Positions 34,428-43,482 of a DNA stretch of 64,000 nucleotides are shown piece by piece. Source of the DNA: MH13 sp042140245 (lineage in GTDB: Bacteria; Pseudomonadota; Alphaproteobacteria; Rhizobiales; MH13); NCBI RefSeq assembly GCF_042140245.1, contig NZ_CP159483.1, forward strand, positions 2,108,001 to 2,172,000. Reading direction: 5' to 3'. The notes below the pieces were generated by a model, which saw only the letters and a program-made list of their open reading frames with translations, was not told the DNA's origin and searched no databases. A program made the position numbers and the translations under genes. Each line of letters starts with the position of its first letter. Position 1 is the stretch's first letter.

Positions 34428-35450
34428 ATGCACCTCGCCCGCTTCCCCCGGCTTAAGTTCGCGCATTTGCCGACACCGCTTGAACCCATGGAGCGGTTGA
34501 GCAAGGAGCTTGGCGGACCTGAAATCTGGATTAAGCGAGACGATTGCACGGGGCTTTCGACGGGCGGCAACAAAACGCGAAAGCTAGAGTTTCTAATGGC
34601 CGAAGCGGAGGCCATGAATGCCGATATTGTGATGACGCAGGGGGCGACCCAGTCGAACCACGCGCGGCAAACGGCAGCCTTCGCATCCAAGCTTGGCATG
34701 AAATGCCATATCTTGCTGGAAGACAGGACCGGCTACGACGACCACAACTATAATGACAATGCCAATGTTCTGCTCGACCACCTTCATGGGGCAACGACAG
34801 CCAAATTCCCTGGCGGGCATGACATGCCAGGCGAGATGGAAAAAGCAGCGCAGGCCGCGCGTGCCGATGGCAAGACCGTCTATGTCATCCCTGGTGGTGG
34901 GTCCAATCCTACCGGTGCGCTGGGCTATGTGAACTGCGCCTTGGAGTTGCTGAGCCAAGCCAATGAGAGCGGTTTGGTGATTGATCATTTGGTGCACGCC
35001 ACCGGTTCATCAGGCACACAGGCAGGCCTCATCGTCGGACTGAAAGCGTTGAATGCGGGTATCCCGCTGCTTGGATTTGGCACGCGCGCGCCCCAGCCGA
35101 AGCAAGAGCAGATGGTGTTCGATCTGGCGTGTAAAACAGCTGATAAGCTCGGCTGTTCGGGCATCGTTACCCGAGAGGATGTGCGTGCCGACACTAGCTA
35201 TGTGGGTGAGGGCTATGGATTGCCACGTCAGGACACGCTGGAGGCAATTCGCATGTTTGCCGAGCTAGAAGGCATCCTGCTTGACCCAGTCTATTCTGGC
35301 AAGGGTGCCGCTGGTCTCATTGATTACGCACGCAAAGGACACTTCAAAAAGGGCGAACGCGTTGTGTTCTTGCATACCGGCGGATCGGCGGCCCTGTTTG
35401 GCTATGATGCGTTCTTCACCAACACCTCGCTCGCTCAGGCTGCGGAGTAG
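34428..35450 (+). CDS. cuyA: L-cysteate sulfo-lyase / D-cysteine desulfhydrase family PLP enzyme
   Basis: A 340-residue fold-type II PLP enzyme of the ACC deaminase / D-cysteine desulfhydrase family. The PLP lysine is in STGGNKTRKLE (Lys 49), followed by the QSNHARQTAA substrate loop and a Gly-rich phosphate cup VIPGGGSNPTGALGYVN. CuyA of marine bacteria belongs here and splits L-cysteate into pyruvate, ammonia and sulfite. The neighbours (HpsN/HisD-like dehydrogenase, YeiH-type exporter, RidA) favour cysteate over D-cysteine. The ATG at 34428 has AAGGAG five bases upstream, better than the in-frame GTG two codons earlier. The reaction should release 2-aminoacrylate, the substrate of RidA. 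Confidence 0.8.
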   Translation: MHLARFPRLKFAHLPTPLEPMERLSKELGGPEIWIKRDDCTGLSTGGNKTRKLEFLMAEAEAMNADIVMTQGATQSNHARQTAAFASKLGMKCHILLEDRTGYDDHNYNDNANVLLDHLHGATTAKFPGGHDMPGEMEKAAQAARADGKTVYVIPGGGSNPTGALGYVNCALELLSQANESGLVIDHLVHATGSSGTQAGLIVGLKALNAGIPLLGFGTRAPQPKQEQMVFDLACKTADKLGCSGIVTREDVRADTSYVGEGYGLPRQDTLEAIRMFAELEGILLDPVYSGKGAAGLIDYARKGHFKKGERVVFLHTGGSAALFGYDAFFTNTSLAQAAE

Positions 35451-35453
35451 CCG

Positions 35454-36656
35454 ATGGGTTTGCCACCCTTTCGGGGCAGCTTTACCCAGCAGGAGCCGAT
35501 ACCTCAGGAGGGTATCGTAGCGGCTGTTGAGGTCATGCAAACTGGGCGTTTGCATCGTTACAATGCGTTGCCTGGCGAAGAATCTGAGACCGTTGCGCTG
35601 GAGCGGGAGTATGCCGCTTGGCAGGGTGTTCCTTATTGCTTGGCCGTTGCGTCTGGTGGGCAAGCCATGCAGATCGCGCTACGTGCCGCGGGCGTTCGAC
35701 CGGGTGACAAAGTTCTAACCAACGCGTTCACGCTGGCGCCCGTTCCAGGGGCCATTGCAGGCGTTGGTGCTGAACCTGTTCTGGTAGAGATCACCGATGA
35801 TTTGGTGATCAATCTGGACGACCTTCGTTCCAAAGCAGGGCAGTCTGGCGCCAAGGTTCTGATGCTGTCGAACATGCGCGGGCATCTCTGTGACATGGAC
35901 GCGCTGACTGCCTTGGTAGAGGAGCTTCAGATCACTCTGTTGGAAGACTGTGCCCACACAATGGGCGCCTCCTGGCGTGGAGCGAAGTCCGGCAATTTCG
36001 GACTTGCCGGTTGTTTCTCCGCGCAGACCTACAAACACATCAACTCAGGTGAAGGCGGTCTCCTCACATCTAGAGACGCTGCCTTTATGGCGCGAGCAAC
36101 GATGATGTCGGGGTCTTACATGTTGTTTGACCGACATGGCGCGGGGCCGTCTGTCGATGTCTACGATGATATCAAACTTGATACGCCCAACATGTCTGCC
36201 CGCATGGACAATCTGCGCGCAGCGATTCTGCGGCCGCAACTTGCGCGGTTGAATGACGCTATCAAGCGCTGGAATGAGCATTATCGGGTCATCGAAGCTG
36301 TGTTGAAAAGGAGCGAACAGCTTCGTTTGCCGGTGCGTCCCAGCGAGGAATTTTTTGTTGGATCATCCATCCAGTTCATGGTCCCCGGCATCAGTGAAAG
36401 TGGCGCTCGTGCCTTCCTGAAGGCCAGCGCTGATCGCGGTGTGGAGTTGAAATGGTTCGGTGATGCCGATCCTGTTGCGTTTACCTCGGCCCATTCAAGC
36501 TGGCGGTATGTCCCCGAACAGAGACTGCCGCAGACCGACAGCATCTTGGCTGGCTTGTTTGATATGCGCCTGCCGCTCACCTTCTCTCTGGCCGACTGCG
36601 AACTCATAGCTGCACATTTGGCTGAGGTCGCCGCCGATATGGTGACCCATGCCTAG
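35454..36656 (+). CDS. DegT/DnrJ/EryC1-type PLP aminotransferase family protein
   Basis: A 400-residue fold-type I PLP protein. The N-terminal start PPFRGSFTQQEP, the AVASGGQAMQIAL cofactor loop, the Asp of LLEDCAHTMGA and the Schiff-base lysine in FSAQTYKHINSGEGG (Lys 194) are all present, so it should be catalytically competent. DegT enzymes usually aminate keto-sugars, but some work on small keto compounds. It starts 3 bp after the cuyA-like gene and overlaps the racemase gene by 8 bp, so it must act on the same substrate set. It may transaminate between a sulfonated amine and its carbonyl form; this is inference. Confidence 0.75.
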   Translation: MGLPPFRGSFTQQEPIPQEGIVAAVEVMQTGRLHRYNALPGEESETVALEREYAAWQGVPYCLAVASGGQAMQIALRAAGVRPGDKVLTNAFTLAPVPGAIAGVGAEPVLVEITDDLVINLDDLRSKAGQSGAKVLMLSNMRGHLCDMDALTALVEELQITLLEDCAHTMGASWRGAKSGNFGLAGCFSAQTYKHINSGEGGLLTSRDAAFMARATMMSGSYMLFDRHGAGPSVDVYDDIKLDTPNMSARMDNLRAAILRPQLARLNDAIKRWNEHYRVIEAVLKRSEQLRLPVRPSEEFFVGSSIQFMVPGISESGARAFLKASADRGVELKWFGDADPVAFTSAHSSWRYVPEQRLPQTDSILAGLFDMRLPLTFSLADCELIAAHLAEVAADMVTHA

Positions 36657-37446
36657 CTCCCGACGCTTACGGACCATCGGTGTGCTGGGTGGTATGGGCC
36701 CGGAAGCGACGCTTCTTTTTATGCAGCGTGTGTTGGCCGCTGTTTCTGCAGAGGATGACGCTGATCACATCCCTTTGCTAGTTGACCAAAATTCGCAGGT
36801 GCCCTCGCGCATCGCAGCTCTCATTGAAGGCGAAGGCTCTGATCCAGGACCTGTATTGTCGGCCATGGCCAAGCGGCTAGAAATCGCTGGCGCGCAAGCT
36901 CTTGTGATGCCGTGCAACACCGCGCACGCCTATGCTGATGTCATTCAATCTGCTGTGGCCATTCCATTCCTGTCGATGGTCGACGCAACTGCAAAGACGA
37001 TTGCCGAGCATCAGCCGAGGGCCAAAGTTGGCATGCTTGCTTCGCCGGCTGTGAAGCTTACCTCGGTTTTTGAGCCAGCCTTCGCGGCCAATGGTCTGAC
37101 ACCGCTCTACGGCCAGGACCAGGACGCGCTTCTGTCGGCCATTCGCACGCTGAAGCGCGATGGCAATGATCCATCAGCGAGAGAAGCTTCCATACAGATG
37201 GCGAAGGCCTTGCGAGCCCAAGGTGCTGACGTCGTCTTGGTGGGGTGCAGCGAATTCTCTCTGCTTGCTCAAGACATCGCAGAGCAGATGCCCGTGATCG
37301 ACAGCTTGGATGTGCTTGTCGCAGCAACCGTTACGTTTTCTCAGTTTGGGGACAGTGCCACAGGCGTCTCCCCCTCAGCCGCGCACAGACCGGGTGCGGC
37401 TTCTTCTAAAAACCAATCCGGTCACACAACAAGGGAAGCAGTATGA
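36649..37446 (+). CDS. Aspartate/glutamate racemase family protein
   Basis: A 265-residue PLP-independent racemase-fold protein with both catalytic cysteines: Cys 89 in MPCNTAH and Cys 200 in GCSEFSL. The N-terminal GVLGGMGPEAT and QNSQVPSR stretches are typical of aspartate racemase. The C-terminal 30 residues are low-complexity and may be dispensable. Cysteate is the sulfonate analogue of aspartate, so in this cluster it may interconvert D- and L-cysteate and feed the lyase. Its first 8 bases overlap the DegT gene and its last four overlap the binding-protein gene. Confidence 0.85.
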   Translation: MPSSRRLRTIGVLGGMGPEATLLFMQRVLAAVSAEDDADHIPLLVDQNSQVPSRIAALIEGEGSDPGPVLSAMAKRLEIAGAQALVMPCNTAHAYADVIQSAVAIPFLSMVDATAKTIAEHQPRAKVGMLASPAVKLTSVFEPAFAANGLTPLYGQDQDALLSAIRTLKRDGNDPSAREASIQMAKALRAQGADVVLVGCSEFSLLAQDIAEQMPVIDSLDVLVAATVTFSQFGDSATGVSPSAAHRPGAASSKNQSGHTTREAV

Positions 37447-38408
37447 TGATGAAATCCGTGTCCAAAACGGCACTTGCGACCGGCGTAGCTGCGCTCGCGG
37501 CCGTTTCCTCGGCCCAGGCGGCAGACTTGGTTCTTGGCGTACCGAACTGGCCTGCAGCGAACGCGACAGCCAACATTCTCAAAGTGGTGATCGAAGACAA
37601 TTTCGGTCTTGATGTTGAGCTACAAAATGGGACCAACCCAATCATTTTCGAGGCGATGGACGCCGGGTCCATGCATCTTCACCCTGAAGTCTGGATGCCC
37701 AATCAGCAAAACCTGCACGATCAGTATGTGCAGGAAAATCAGTCCGTTGTGATGAACACCAACCCCGTGCAAGCCGTTCAGGGCATGTGTGTTCCAACCT
37801 ACATTGCTGAGCAATATGACATCACCAGCATTGAGGATCTGACCGATCCGGAAAAGATGGCGATCTTCGATTTCGACGGCAATGGAACGCCGGAGGTTTG
37901 GATTGGTGCTCCGGGCTGGGCGTCCACCGCTATCGAACGCATCCGCGCACGCTCCTACGGTTATGACGAGGTGATGGACCTTCAGGAGTATGACGGTTCG
38001 GTGGCTTGGGGTGCGCTTGGCAGCGCTGTTGCTGCCGAAGAGCCCTGGATTGGCTTCTGCTACGATCCGCACTTCATCTTCGTCGCCTATGACCTAACGA
38101 TCTTGGACGAGCCAGAGCATGATCCAGACACCTGGACGATCATTCAGCCAACCGATGATCCTGCATGGCTTGAGAAGTCCGAAGCATCGACCGCGTGGAA
38201 CGGCGCTACCTTGCACCTTCACTATGCTGCCAGTGTTCAGGATGACTTTCCAGAAGTTGCCGCGATGTTTGATGCCTACCAGATGCCGTCAGCTGCGCTC
38301 AGTGAAATGGGCTATGCACTAAGTGTTCAAGGCGAGGACGCAGCTGATTTCGCGCGTCGGTGGGTTGATGAGAACGAAGATGTCGTTCTCGGCTGGCTGA
38401 CAAATTAA
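37443..38408 (+). CDS. Glycine-betaine/ProX-type ABC transporter binding protein
   Basis: A 321-residue periplasmic binding protein of the OpuAC/ProX family with a signal peptide ending at AQAAD (about residue 27). The body has GVPNWPAANATANI, the HLHPEVWMPN stretch and WIGAPGWAST. These proteins usually bind quaternary amines such as betaine or choline in an aromatic cage. Here the operon context suggests a zwitterionic sulfonate such as cysteinolate. The gene is coupled to the racemase gene by an ATGA overlap and followed by a hairpin before the ATPase gene. Confidence 0.85.
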   Translation: MMMKSVSKTALATGVAALAAVSSAQAADLVLGVPNWPAANATANILKVVIEDNFGLDVELQNGTNPIIFEAMDAGSMHLHPEVWMPNQQNLHDQYVQENQSVVMNTNPVQAVQGMCVPTYIAEQYDITSIEDLTDPEKMAIFDFDGNGTPEVWIGAPGWASTAIERIRARSYGYDEVMDLQEYDGSVAWGALGSAVAAEEPWIGFCYDPHFIFVAYDLTILDEPEHDPDTWTIIQPTDDPAWLEKSEASTAWNGATLHLHYAASVQDDFPEVAAMFDAYQMPSAALSEMGYALSVQGEDAADFARRWVDENEDVVLGWLTN

Positions 38409-38426
38409 GCCATTCTGCTTTCTCCC

Positions 38427-38451
38427 GGGTGGCCAGCGTGTCTGGCCACCC
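38427..38451 (+). terminator. Hairpin between binding-protein and ATPase genes
   Basis: GGGTGGCCA at 38427-38435 pairs with TGGCCACCC at 38443-38451 over a seven-base loop. The downstream sequence is C-rich rather than T-rich, so full termination is unlikely. It probably stabilises upstream mRNA or attenuates the downstream genes. Confidence 0.55.
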
Positions 38452-38500
38452 GTCTCCCCCCTTCTTGTTCTCTCCAATCGTAGCGTGGAAGTGAAACCCC

Positions 38501-39550
38501 GTGGATGTCGATCCTAAGCCCGAAGCCGTGGTTGAACTGTCGAACGTTTGGAAAGTGTTCGGCGAGCGCGCTTCCGAAACAGTGGAAGCCGCTAAGACAA
38601 CTGGGCTCACCAAAGCAGAGGCGTTGGAGGAATTTGCCACCGTTATTGGTGTGCGTGATGCGAGCTTTTCCGTCGCGCGTGGTGAGATCTTTTGCATCAT
38701 GGGTCTGTCCGGATCGGGCAAGTCGACCTTGGTTCGGCATGTCAACCGACTGATTGAACCGACCGCGGGTACGATCAAGGTGCTCGGCGAAGATGTCAGC
38801 GCGATGGGCAAAAAAGACTTGCGCGAAATGCGCTCGCGCCACATCGGTATGGTGTTTCAGCACATGGCGCTGATGCCCCACCGCTCCGTGCGCGAGAATG
38901 TGGCCTACCCACTTGAAATTCGCGGTGTGCCCAAGTCCCAACGTTGGGCAATCTCCGACCACACGCTTGGTCTGGTGGATTTGCAAGGCTATGAAGATCG
39001 CTTGCCCAGAGAGCTGTCGGGCGGCATGCAACAGCGCGTTGGTATCGCTCGGGCTCTGGCCTCTGATCCTGAAATCCTTTTGATGGATGAGCCGTTTTCT
39101 GCGCTTGACCCTCTGATCCGTTTGCAGCTTCAAGACCAGTTCAGCGCGCTTGTCTCGGAACTGAAAAAGACAACGCTGTTCATCACGCACGATTTGGATG
39201 AAGCGATCCGCATTGGTCATCGCATCGCGATCATGAAGGATGGTGTGATCGTCCAGATTGGTACGCCCGAAGAGATCGTGACCAATCCGGCAGACGATTA
39301 TGTTCGTGAGTTTGTTCAGGGCATCTCGCGGCTCAAGCTTGTGAAGGCGCACTCCATCATGCAGCCGCTCAACGGCTATGACCGCTCGGCACTCGCTGAT
39401 GCAAAACGCGCTTCCCACGACACCGATCTTGATACGCTCATTGACATGTCGGTCGACAGCGATGCGCCGGTGGTCGTCACCGAAGGCGACAGCGAGGTGG
39501 GCTACATTTCCAAAGCCACGCTTTTGCGCGGCATCCAAGGTGGGAAGTAG
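38501..39550 (+). CDS. ProV/OpuAA-type ABC transporter ATPase
   Basis: A 349-residue ATPase beginning at GTG. It has the family N-terminal insertion (about residues 15-45, with GLTKAEALEEFATVIGVRD), Walker A GLSGSGKST (about 67), signature LSGGMQQR, Walker B LLMDEPFSALDP and switch His in FITHDLDEA. The C-terminal part after about 270 is short and would hold at most one CBS-like repeat, less than the two CBS domains of osmoregulated ProV. This argues for nutrient uptake rather than osmotic control. It sits 92 bp after the binding-protein gene and 3 bp before the permease gene. Confidence 0.9.
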   Translation: MDVDPKPEAVVELSNVWKVFGERASETVEAAKTTGLTKAEALEEFATVIGVRDASFSVARGEIFCIMGLSGSGKSTLVRHVNRLIEPTAGTIKVLGEDVSAMGKKDLREMRSRHIGMVFQHMALMPHRSVRENVAYPLEIRGVPKSQRWAISDHTLGLVDLQGYEDRLPRELSGGMQQRVGIARALASDPEILLMDEPFSALDPLIRLQLQDQFSALVSELKKTTLFITHDLDEAIRIGHRIAIMKDGVIVQIGTPEEIVTNPADDYVREFVQGISRLKLVKAHSIMQPLNGYDRSALADAKRASHDTDLDTLIDMSVDSDAPVVVTEGDSEVGYISKATLLRGIQGGK

Positions 39551-39553
39551 GGG

Positions 39554-41143
39554 ATGGTGATGACCGATCAGGTAATGAAGAATGACCTCTCCGACCTTGA
39601 TGCATCGAAAGCTTCAGCCGTTGCTGATGTGCAGGTTGATCGTGCTGCACTCGATCAATCCATAGCGGCATTCGTTGAGCGGAACCCTTCCTACTACCAA
39701 CGCATCTTTCATAAGATTCATGACACGACTTCCGGCATACCGCTGACCTTCAACGCAGGGGCCGCGCTGTTAGGGCCGCTTTGGGCTGCCGCCCGTGGTG
39801 TATGGGGTATGTTCTGGGGCTTTTTGATCTTGGAGATCATTGCCTGGGTCCAGATCGGGCGAGGCACTTGGGGAGAGCTTGGCGCGGCTGATTTGCAGCA
39901 GGCCATAAGGCAGGAAACGCGCGCTCAAGAGTTTTTGGACAGAGCTGCTGCAGCGATCGCTCAAGGCGAGGATGGATCACGGTTTGAGACGCTGGGCACC
40001 AATTTGATGCGTGCCGCAGAACGTAGCCGTGACACGGCTGAAGCTGCTGCTGCTGACGCGGTGATGATCCTTATCTCCGGCATTGTTCTCCTGGTCTTGA
40101 TCCGTGTTGTCCAAGGTGTTTGGAGCAACATCGCGTATGAAAAACAGTATTCTGCGTGGCGTGTCACGCCTGACCGCGTTCCGTCGGGCGTCAGCATGCT
40201 GTCTGCTGGTTTTGGTACGCTTTTGTTGATCGCCGTGATGCCTTTGACGGTCTACCGCTTCACGGTGGAGAACGTGCCCGATTTTCTGCTCGCGTTTCCA
40301 GCGACGCCGGAGCACTACACCGGCACAGCGCGATGGCTAGAAGGCCAAATCGATGCCGCGGCAACCGCTGGGTCCGGCACGTTTGATGGTATCGTGTTGG
40401 CGGTTCGCACGGTGCTCGACACCGTTTCTTTGGCTCTGATGGGTACCCCTTGGCCGGTGGTCATGATCGTCATTTGCGTTATCGCTTGGCGATCAGCAGG
40501 CCCGCGTGTGGCCATCTTTACCGCCGCCGCGCTCGCCTACATCGCCTTCCTTGGCTACTGGGAAATCGCCATGGAGACGGTGGCTTTGGTTGGCGCAGCG
40601 GTGGTTCTTTGTGTGGTTGTCGGTATCCCGTTGGGCATCTGGTTTGGTAAGTCTCTTCGCGCGTACAAGTTTGCTGAACCCGTGCTGGATCTGATGCAGA
40701 CACTTCCAGCCTTTGTTTATCTCATTCCCATCATTGCCTTTTTCGGTACGGGCAATCCGCCTGGCATCTTGGCCACCATCATTTTTGGTATGCCACCGGT
40801 GATCCGTTTGACGGCGCTCGGCATTCGCGGTGTACCGGACAGCATCAAAGAGGCTGCATCAGCCTTTGGTGCGTCACGACGGCAGATTTTGCGTGATGTT
40901 GAGATACCGCTGGCGCTGCCGTCCATCATGACTGGTGTCAACCAGACCATCCTTATGTGCCTTTCTATGGTGGTGATCATTTCGCTGATTGGTGGCGGTG
41001 GGCTTGGCCAAGTGATCCTTGAAGCGCTTCAGTTCGCGGCCAAAGGGCCAGGTCTTCTGGGTGGTTTTGCCATTTTGTTTGTTGCCATGGTCATTGACCG
41101 CATCGTTCAGGGCGCTTTTCGACGCGCAGACCTGAAGACGTAG
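39554..41143 (+). CDS. ProW-type ABC transporter permease with long N-terminal extension
   Basis: A 529-residue permease, much longer than ordinary ProW-like proteins of about 280-350 residues. The C-terminal 230 residues are the normal permease domain, with VPDSIKEAASAFGASRRQIL as the EAA loop (about residue 428) and GGGGLGQVILEALQ near the end. The first 300 residues include a soluble head (1-55), hydrophobic stretches around 75-100 and 170-190, and an intervening Ala/Glu/Arg-rich helical segment (115-165) that may be coiled coil. I do not recognise the extension as a named domain. It probably forms a homodimeric pore. Confidence 0.85.
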   Translation: MVMTDQVMKNDLSDLDASKASAVADVQVDRAALDQSIAAFVERNPSYYQRIFHKIHDTTSGIPLTFNAGAALLGPLWAAARGVWGMFWGFLILEIIAWVQIGRGTWGELGAADLQQAIRQETRAQEFLDRAAAAIAQGEDGSRFETLGTNLMRAAERSRDTAEAAAADAVMILISGIVLLVLIRVVQGVWSNIAYEKQYSAWRVTPDRVPSGVSMLSAGFGTLLLIAVMPLTVYRFTVENVPDFLLAFPATPEHYTGTARWLEGQIDAAATAGSGTFDGIVLAVRTVLDTVSLALMGTPWPVVMIVICVIAWRSAGPRVAIFTAAALAYIAFLGYWEIAMETVALVGAAVVLCVVVGIPLGIWFGKSLRAYKFAEPVLDLMQTLPAFVYLIPIIAFFGTGNPPGILATIIFGMPPVIRLTALGIRGVPDSIKEAASAFGASRRQILRDVEIPLALPSIMTGVNQTILMCLSMVVIISLIGGGGLGQVILEALQFAAKGPGLLGGFAILFVAMVIDRIVQGAFRRADLKT

Positions 41144-41154
41144 GACTTTCTTGC

Positions 41155-42462
41155 ATGCCCGTTACCTACTTGAAGACGGCCGTGAAAACGGCTGAAACAG
41201 ACCAATCTGACGTTCAGCAGACAGTGGCTGATATGCTCCACGCCATTGAAGGTGGCGGTGAGAAGGCTGCGACAGAGTACTGCCGAGCCTTTGACGGTTG
41301 GGATGGTGATATCGTTGCTGGGCGCGACATGATTGATGCTGCCATTGAACAGGTGCCGGATCAGCTGAAGAGTGATATTCGTTTCGCGCATGACAATATT
41401 GGCCGCTTTGCCGAAGCGCAGCGTTCGACCATTCAAGACTGCCAGATTGACGTCATCCCTGGTTTGACAGCAGGGCAGAGGCAAATACCGGTGTCGGCGG
41501 CAGGGTGCTATGTGCCTGGCGGGCGTTACAGCCATATCGCCTCAGCCATCATGACGATTACGACCGCCAAGGTTGCTGGCGTGCCGCACATCACTGCTTG
41601 CTCGCCACCCAAACCTGGTGCGGGCATTCCGGCTCCTATCCTCTTCACGATGGATCTCTGTGGCGCGGATGTGATCTTGAACATGGGCGGCGTTCAAGGC
41701 ATCGCAGCAATGGCCTATGGCCTGTTTGGCTTGCCAAAGGCGGACATCTTGGTTGGTCCTGGCAATCAGTTCGTCGCTGAAGCCAAGCGGTTGCTGTTTG
41801 GACAAGTGGGCATCGACATGTTCGCTGGGCCGACTGATTCCATGGTGATCGCTGATGCCTCTGCTGATCCAACTGTGGTTGCGTGGGATTTGGTCGGTCA
41901 GGCTGAGCATGGCTACAATTCGCCGGTTTGGCTCGTGACCGATAGCGAGGCCCTGGCCAATCAGGTCAGAGCTCTCGTGCCCGGATTGATCGCCCAGCTG
42001 CCTAAGATCAACGCTCAAAACGCCGAGGCCGCTTGGCGAGACTATGCGGAAATCATCCTCTGTGTGGATCGCGACGAGATGGTGCAAACCGCCGATCGTT
42101 ACGCGCCGGAGCACTTGCATGTACAGGCGAAGAATCTGGATTGGTGGCTTGAGAATCTATCGAGCTACGGCTCATTGTTTTTAGGTGAGGAGACCACTGT
42201 GGCCTTCGGTGACAAGGCTGCTGGCCCCAATCACGTGCTGCCAACGTCGGGCGCAGCGCGGTATACAGGTGGGCTTTCGGTTCACAAGTTCATGAAAACT
42301 GTCACCTGGCAGCGCGCTACGCGTGAAGGCGCCAAGCCCGTTGCCGAAGCCACAGCACGTATCTCCCGCCTTGAAGGCATGGAGGGGCATGCTAAGACGG
42401 CAGACATTCGCCTTGAGAAATACTTCCCTCAAGAAACTTTCGATCTTCGCGCGACCAGCTAG
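41155..42462 (+). CDS. Histidinol-dehydrogenase-like enzyme, HpsN type (sulfonated alcohol dehydrogenase)
   Basis: A 435-residue member of the HisD family. The four-electron alcohol-to-acid machinery is intact: zinc-ligand positions Gln 249 and His 252 (GQAEHGYNS), Asp 353 (FGDKAAGPNH) and His 412, and the catalytic pair Glu 319-His 320 (YAPEHLHV). No other histidine gene is near. HpsN, which oxidises dihydroxypropanesulfonate to sulfolactate, belongs to this family and has about the same length. In this operon it may act on dihydroxypropanesulfonate, or on cysteinolate, an amino alcohol shaped like histidinol with a sulfonate in place of imidazole, giving cysteate. Confidence 0.8.
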   Translation: MPVTYLKTAVKTAETDQSDVQQTVADMLHAIEGGGEKAATEYCRAFDGWDGDIVAGRDMIDAAIEQVPDQLKSDIRFAHDNIGRFAEAQRSTIQDCQIDVIPGLTAGQRQIPVSAAGCYVPGGRYSHIASAIMTITTAKVAGVPHITACSPPKPGAGIPAPILFTMDLCGADVILNMGGVQGIAAMAYGLFGLPKADILVGPGNQFVAEAKRLLFGQVGIDMFAGPTDSMVIADASADPTVVAWDLVGQAEHGYNSPVWLVTDSEALANQVRALVPGLIAQLPKINAQNAEAAWRDYAEIILCVDRDEMVQTADRYAPEHLHVQAKNLDWWLENLSSYGSLFLGEETTVAFGDKAAGPNHVLPTSGAARYTGGLSVHKFMKTVTWQRATREGAKPVAEATARISRLEGMEGHAKTADIRLEKYFPQETFDLRATS

Positions 42463-42477
42463 TCTGGGGGCTGTTCT

Positions 42478-43458
42478 TTGTTCTCCATCTTCAAGCCGCT
42501 CGCGGGCGGTTACAGCGGCTTGGCCTTGGCCGTTACGATTGCTCTGTGTGCCGGTTTTTTATCGGAGCACTATGGGGCGCCGGTCATGCTGTTTGCGTTG
42601 CTTGTTGGCATGGCGTTTAACTTCTTGGCCGACCACCCCAAATGCGCTGGTGGCATCACGTTCGCGTCGAAATCACTGTTGCGCATTGGCGTGGCGCTGC
42701 TTGGCTTTCGGCTCAGCCTCAGCGATGTGACAGCGCAAGGCTGGGAACCCGTTGCCGTGATCATTGGTCTGGTCGCGTTGACGCTGTTTAGCGGGGCGTT
42801 GCTGGCCCCCTTATTCAAGCGAAAGATTGCCTTCGGTATTCTGACCGGTGGTGCAACGGCCATCTGCGGTGCATCGGCTGCGCTGGCAATCTCCGCCGTT
42901 ATGCCAAAACGCGACAATCTGGAGCGTGACACGCTGTTCACCGTGGTGGCTGTCACCACGCTGAGCACCGTCGCGATGGTGCTCTACCCATTGCTGTTTT
43001 CTGTGCTTGGTTTCAACGATGAGCAGGCGGGATTCCTGATCGGTGCGACGATCCATGATGTTGCGCAGGTGGTGGGTGCCGGTTTTTCGATCAGCGATGA
43101 AGCGGGCAATGTTGCCACGCTCACCAAATTGCAACGAGTCTTGCTCCTGCCAGTGGTCATTCTTGCGATCCTGCTCGCCACCCGCAAAAGCGACGGCGAA
43201 GGTGTAGGTATTCCACTGTTTGTGATCGCCTTCATCGTCTTCATGCTGATCAACTCAACGGGCGTATTGCCGCCAGCAATTGTTTCGTTCTTCGTTGAAG
43301 CGAGCCGCTGGATGCTGATCACGGCGATTGCCGCATTGGGGGTAAAAACCTCGCTTGGTGCCATGGTCAATCTTGGCGGTAATCATATCGCGTTGGTCGT
43401 TGCGCAAACCATTTTTTTGCTGGTCGCGGCTATCGCGGCCAAACTTCTTTTTTTGTGA
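42478..43458 (+). CDS. YeiH/UPF0324 family transporter, putative sulfate/sulfite exporter
   Basis: A 326-residue membrane protein with about ten hydrophobic segments, beginning at TTG with a GGGGG site 4-8 bases upstream. The family is recognised by ALLVGMAFNFLADHPKC, GVALLGFRLS, ATAICGASAALAISAV and GATIHDVAQVVGAG. Members are called putative sulfate exporters and are often found beside sulfonate-degradation genes, where sulfite or sulfate must leave the cell. Its place directly after the HpsN-like gene supports that reading. The transport reaction has little direct proof. Confidence 0.85.
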   Translation: MFSIFKPLAGGYSGLALAVTIALCAGFLSEHYGAPVMLFALLVGMAFNFLADHPKCAGGITFASKSLLRIGVALLGFRLSLSDVTAQGWEPVAVIIGLVALTLFSGALLAPLFKRKIAFGILTGGATAICGASAALAISAVMPKRDNLERDTLFTVVAVTTLSTVAMVLYPLLFSVLGFNDEQAGFLIGATIHDVAQVVGAGFSISDEAGNVATLTKLQRVLLLPVVILAILLATRKSDGEGVGIPLFVIAFIVFMLINSTGVLPPAIVSFFVEASRWMLITAIAALGVKTSLGAMVNLGGNHIALVVAQTIFLLVAAIAAKLLFL

Positions 43459-43482
43459 CCCACCCCAAAGGGAGACGCTTCT

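Noticed and set aside
41155..42462. Histidine biosynthesis gene hisD
   Set aside because: No other his gene is near, and the gene is tightly embedded between a transporter and a sulfur exporter; an HpsN-like role fits better, although the catalytic residues are those of HisD.
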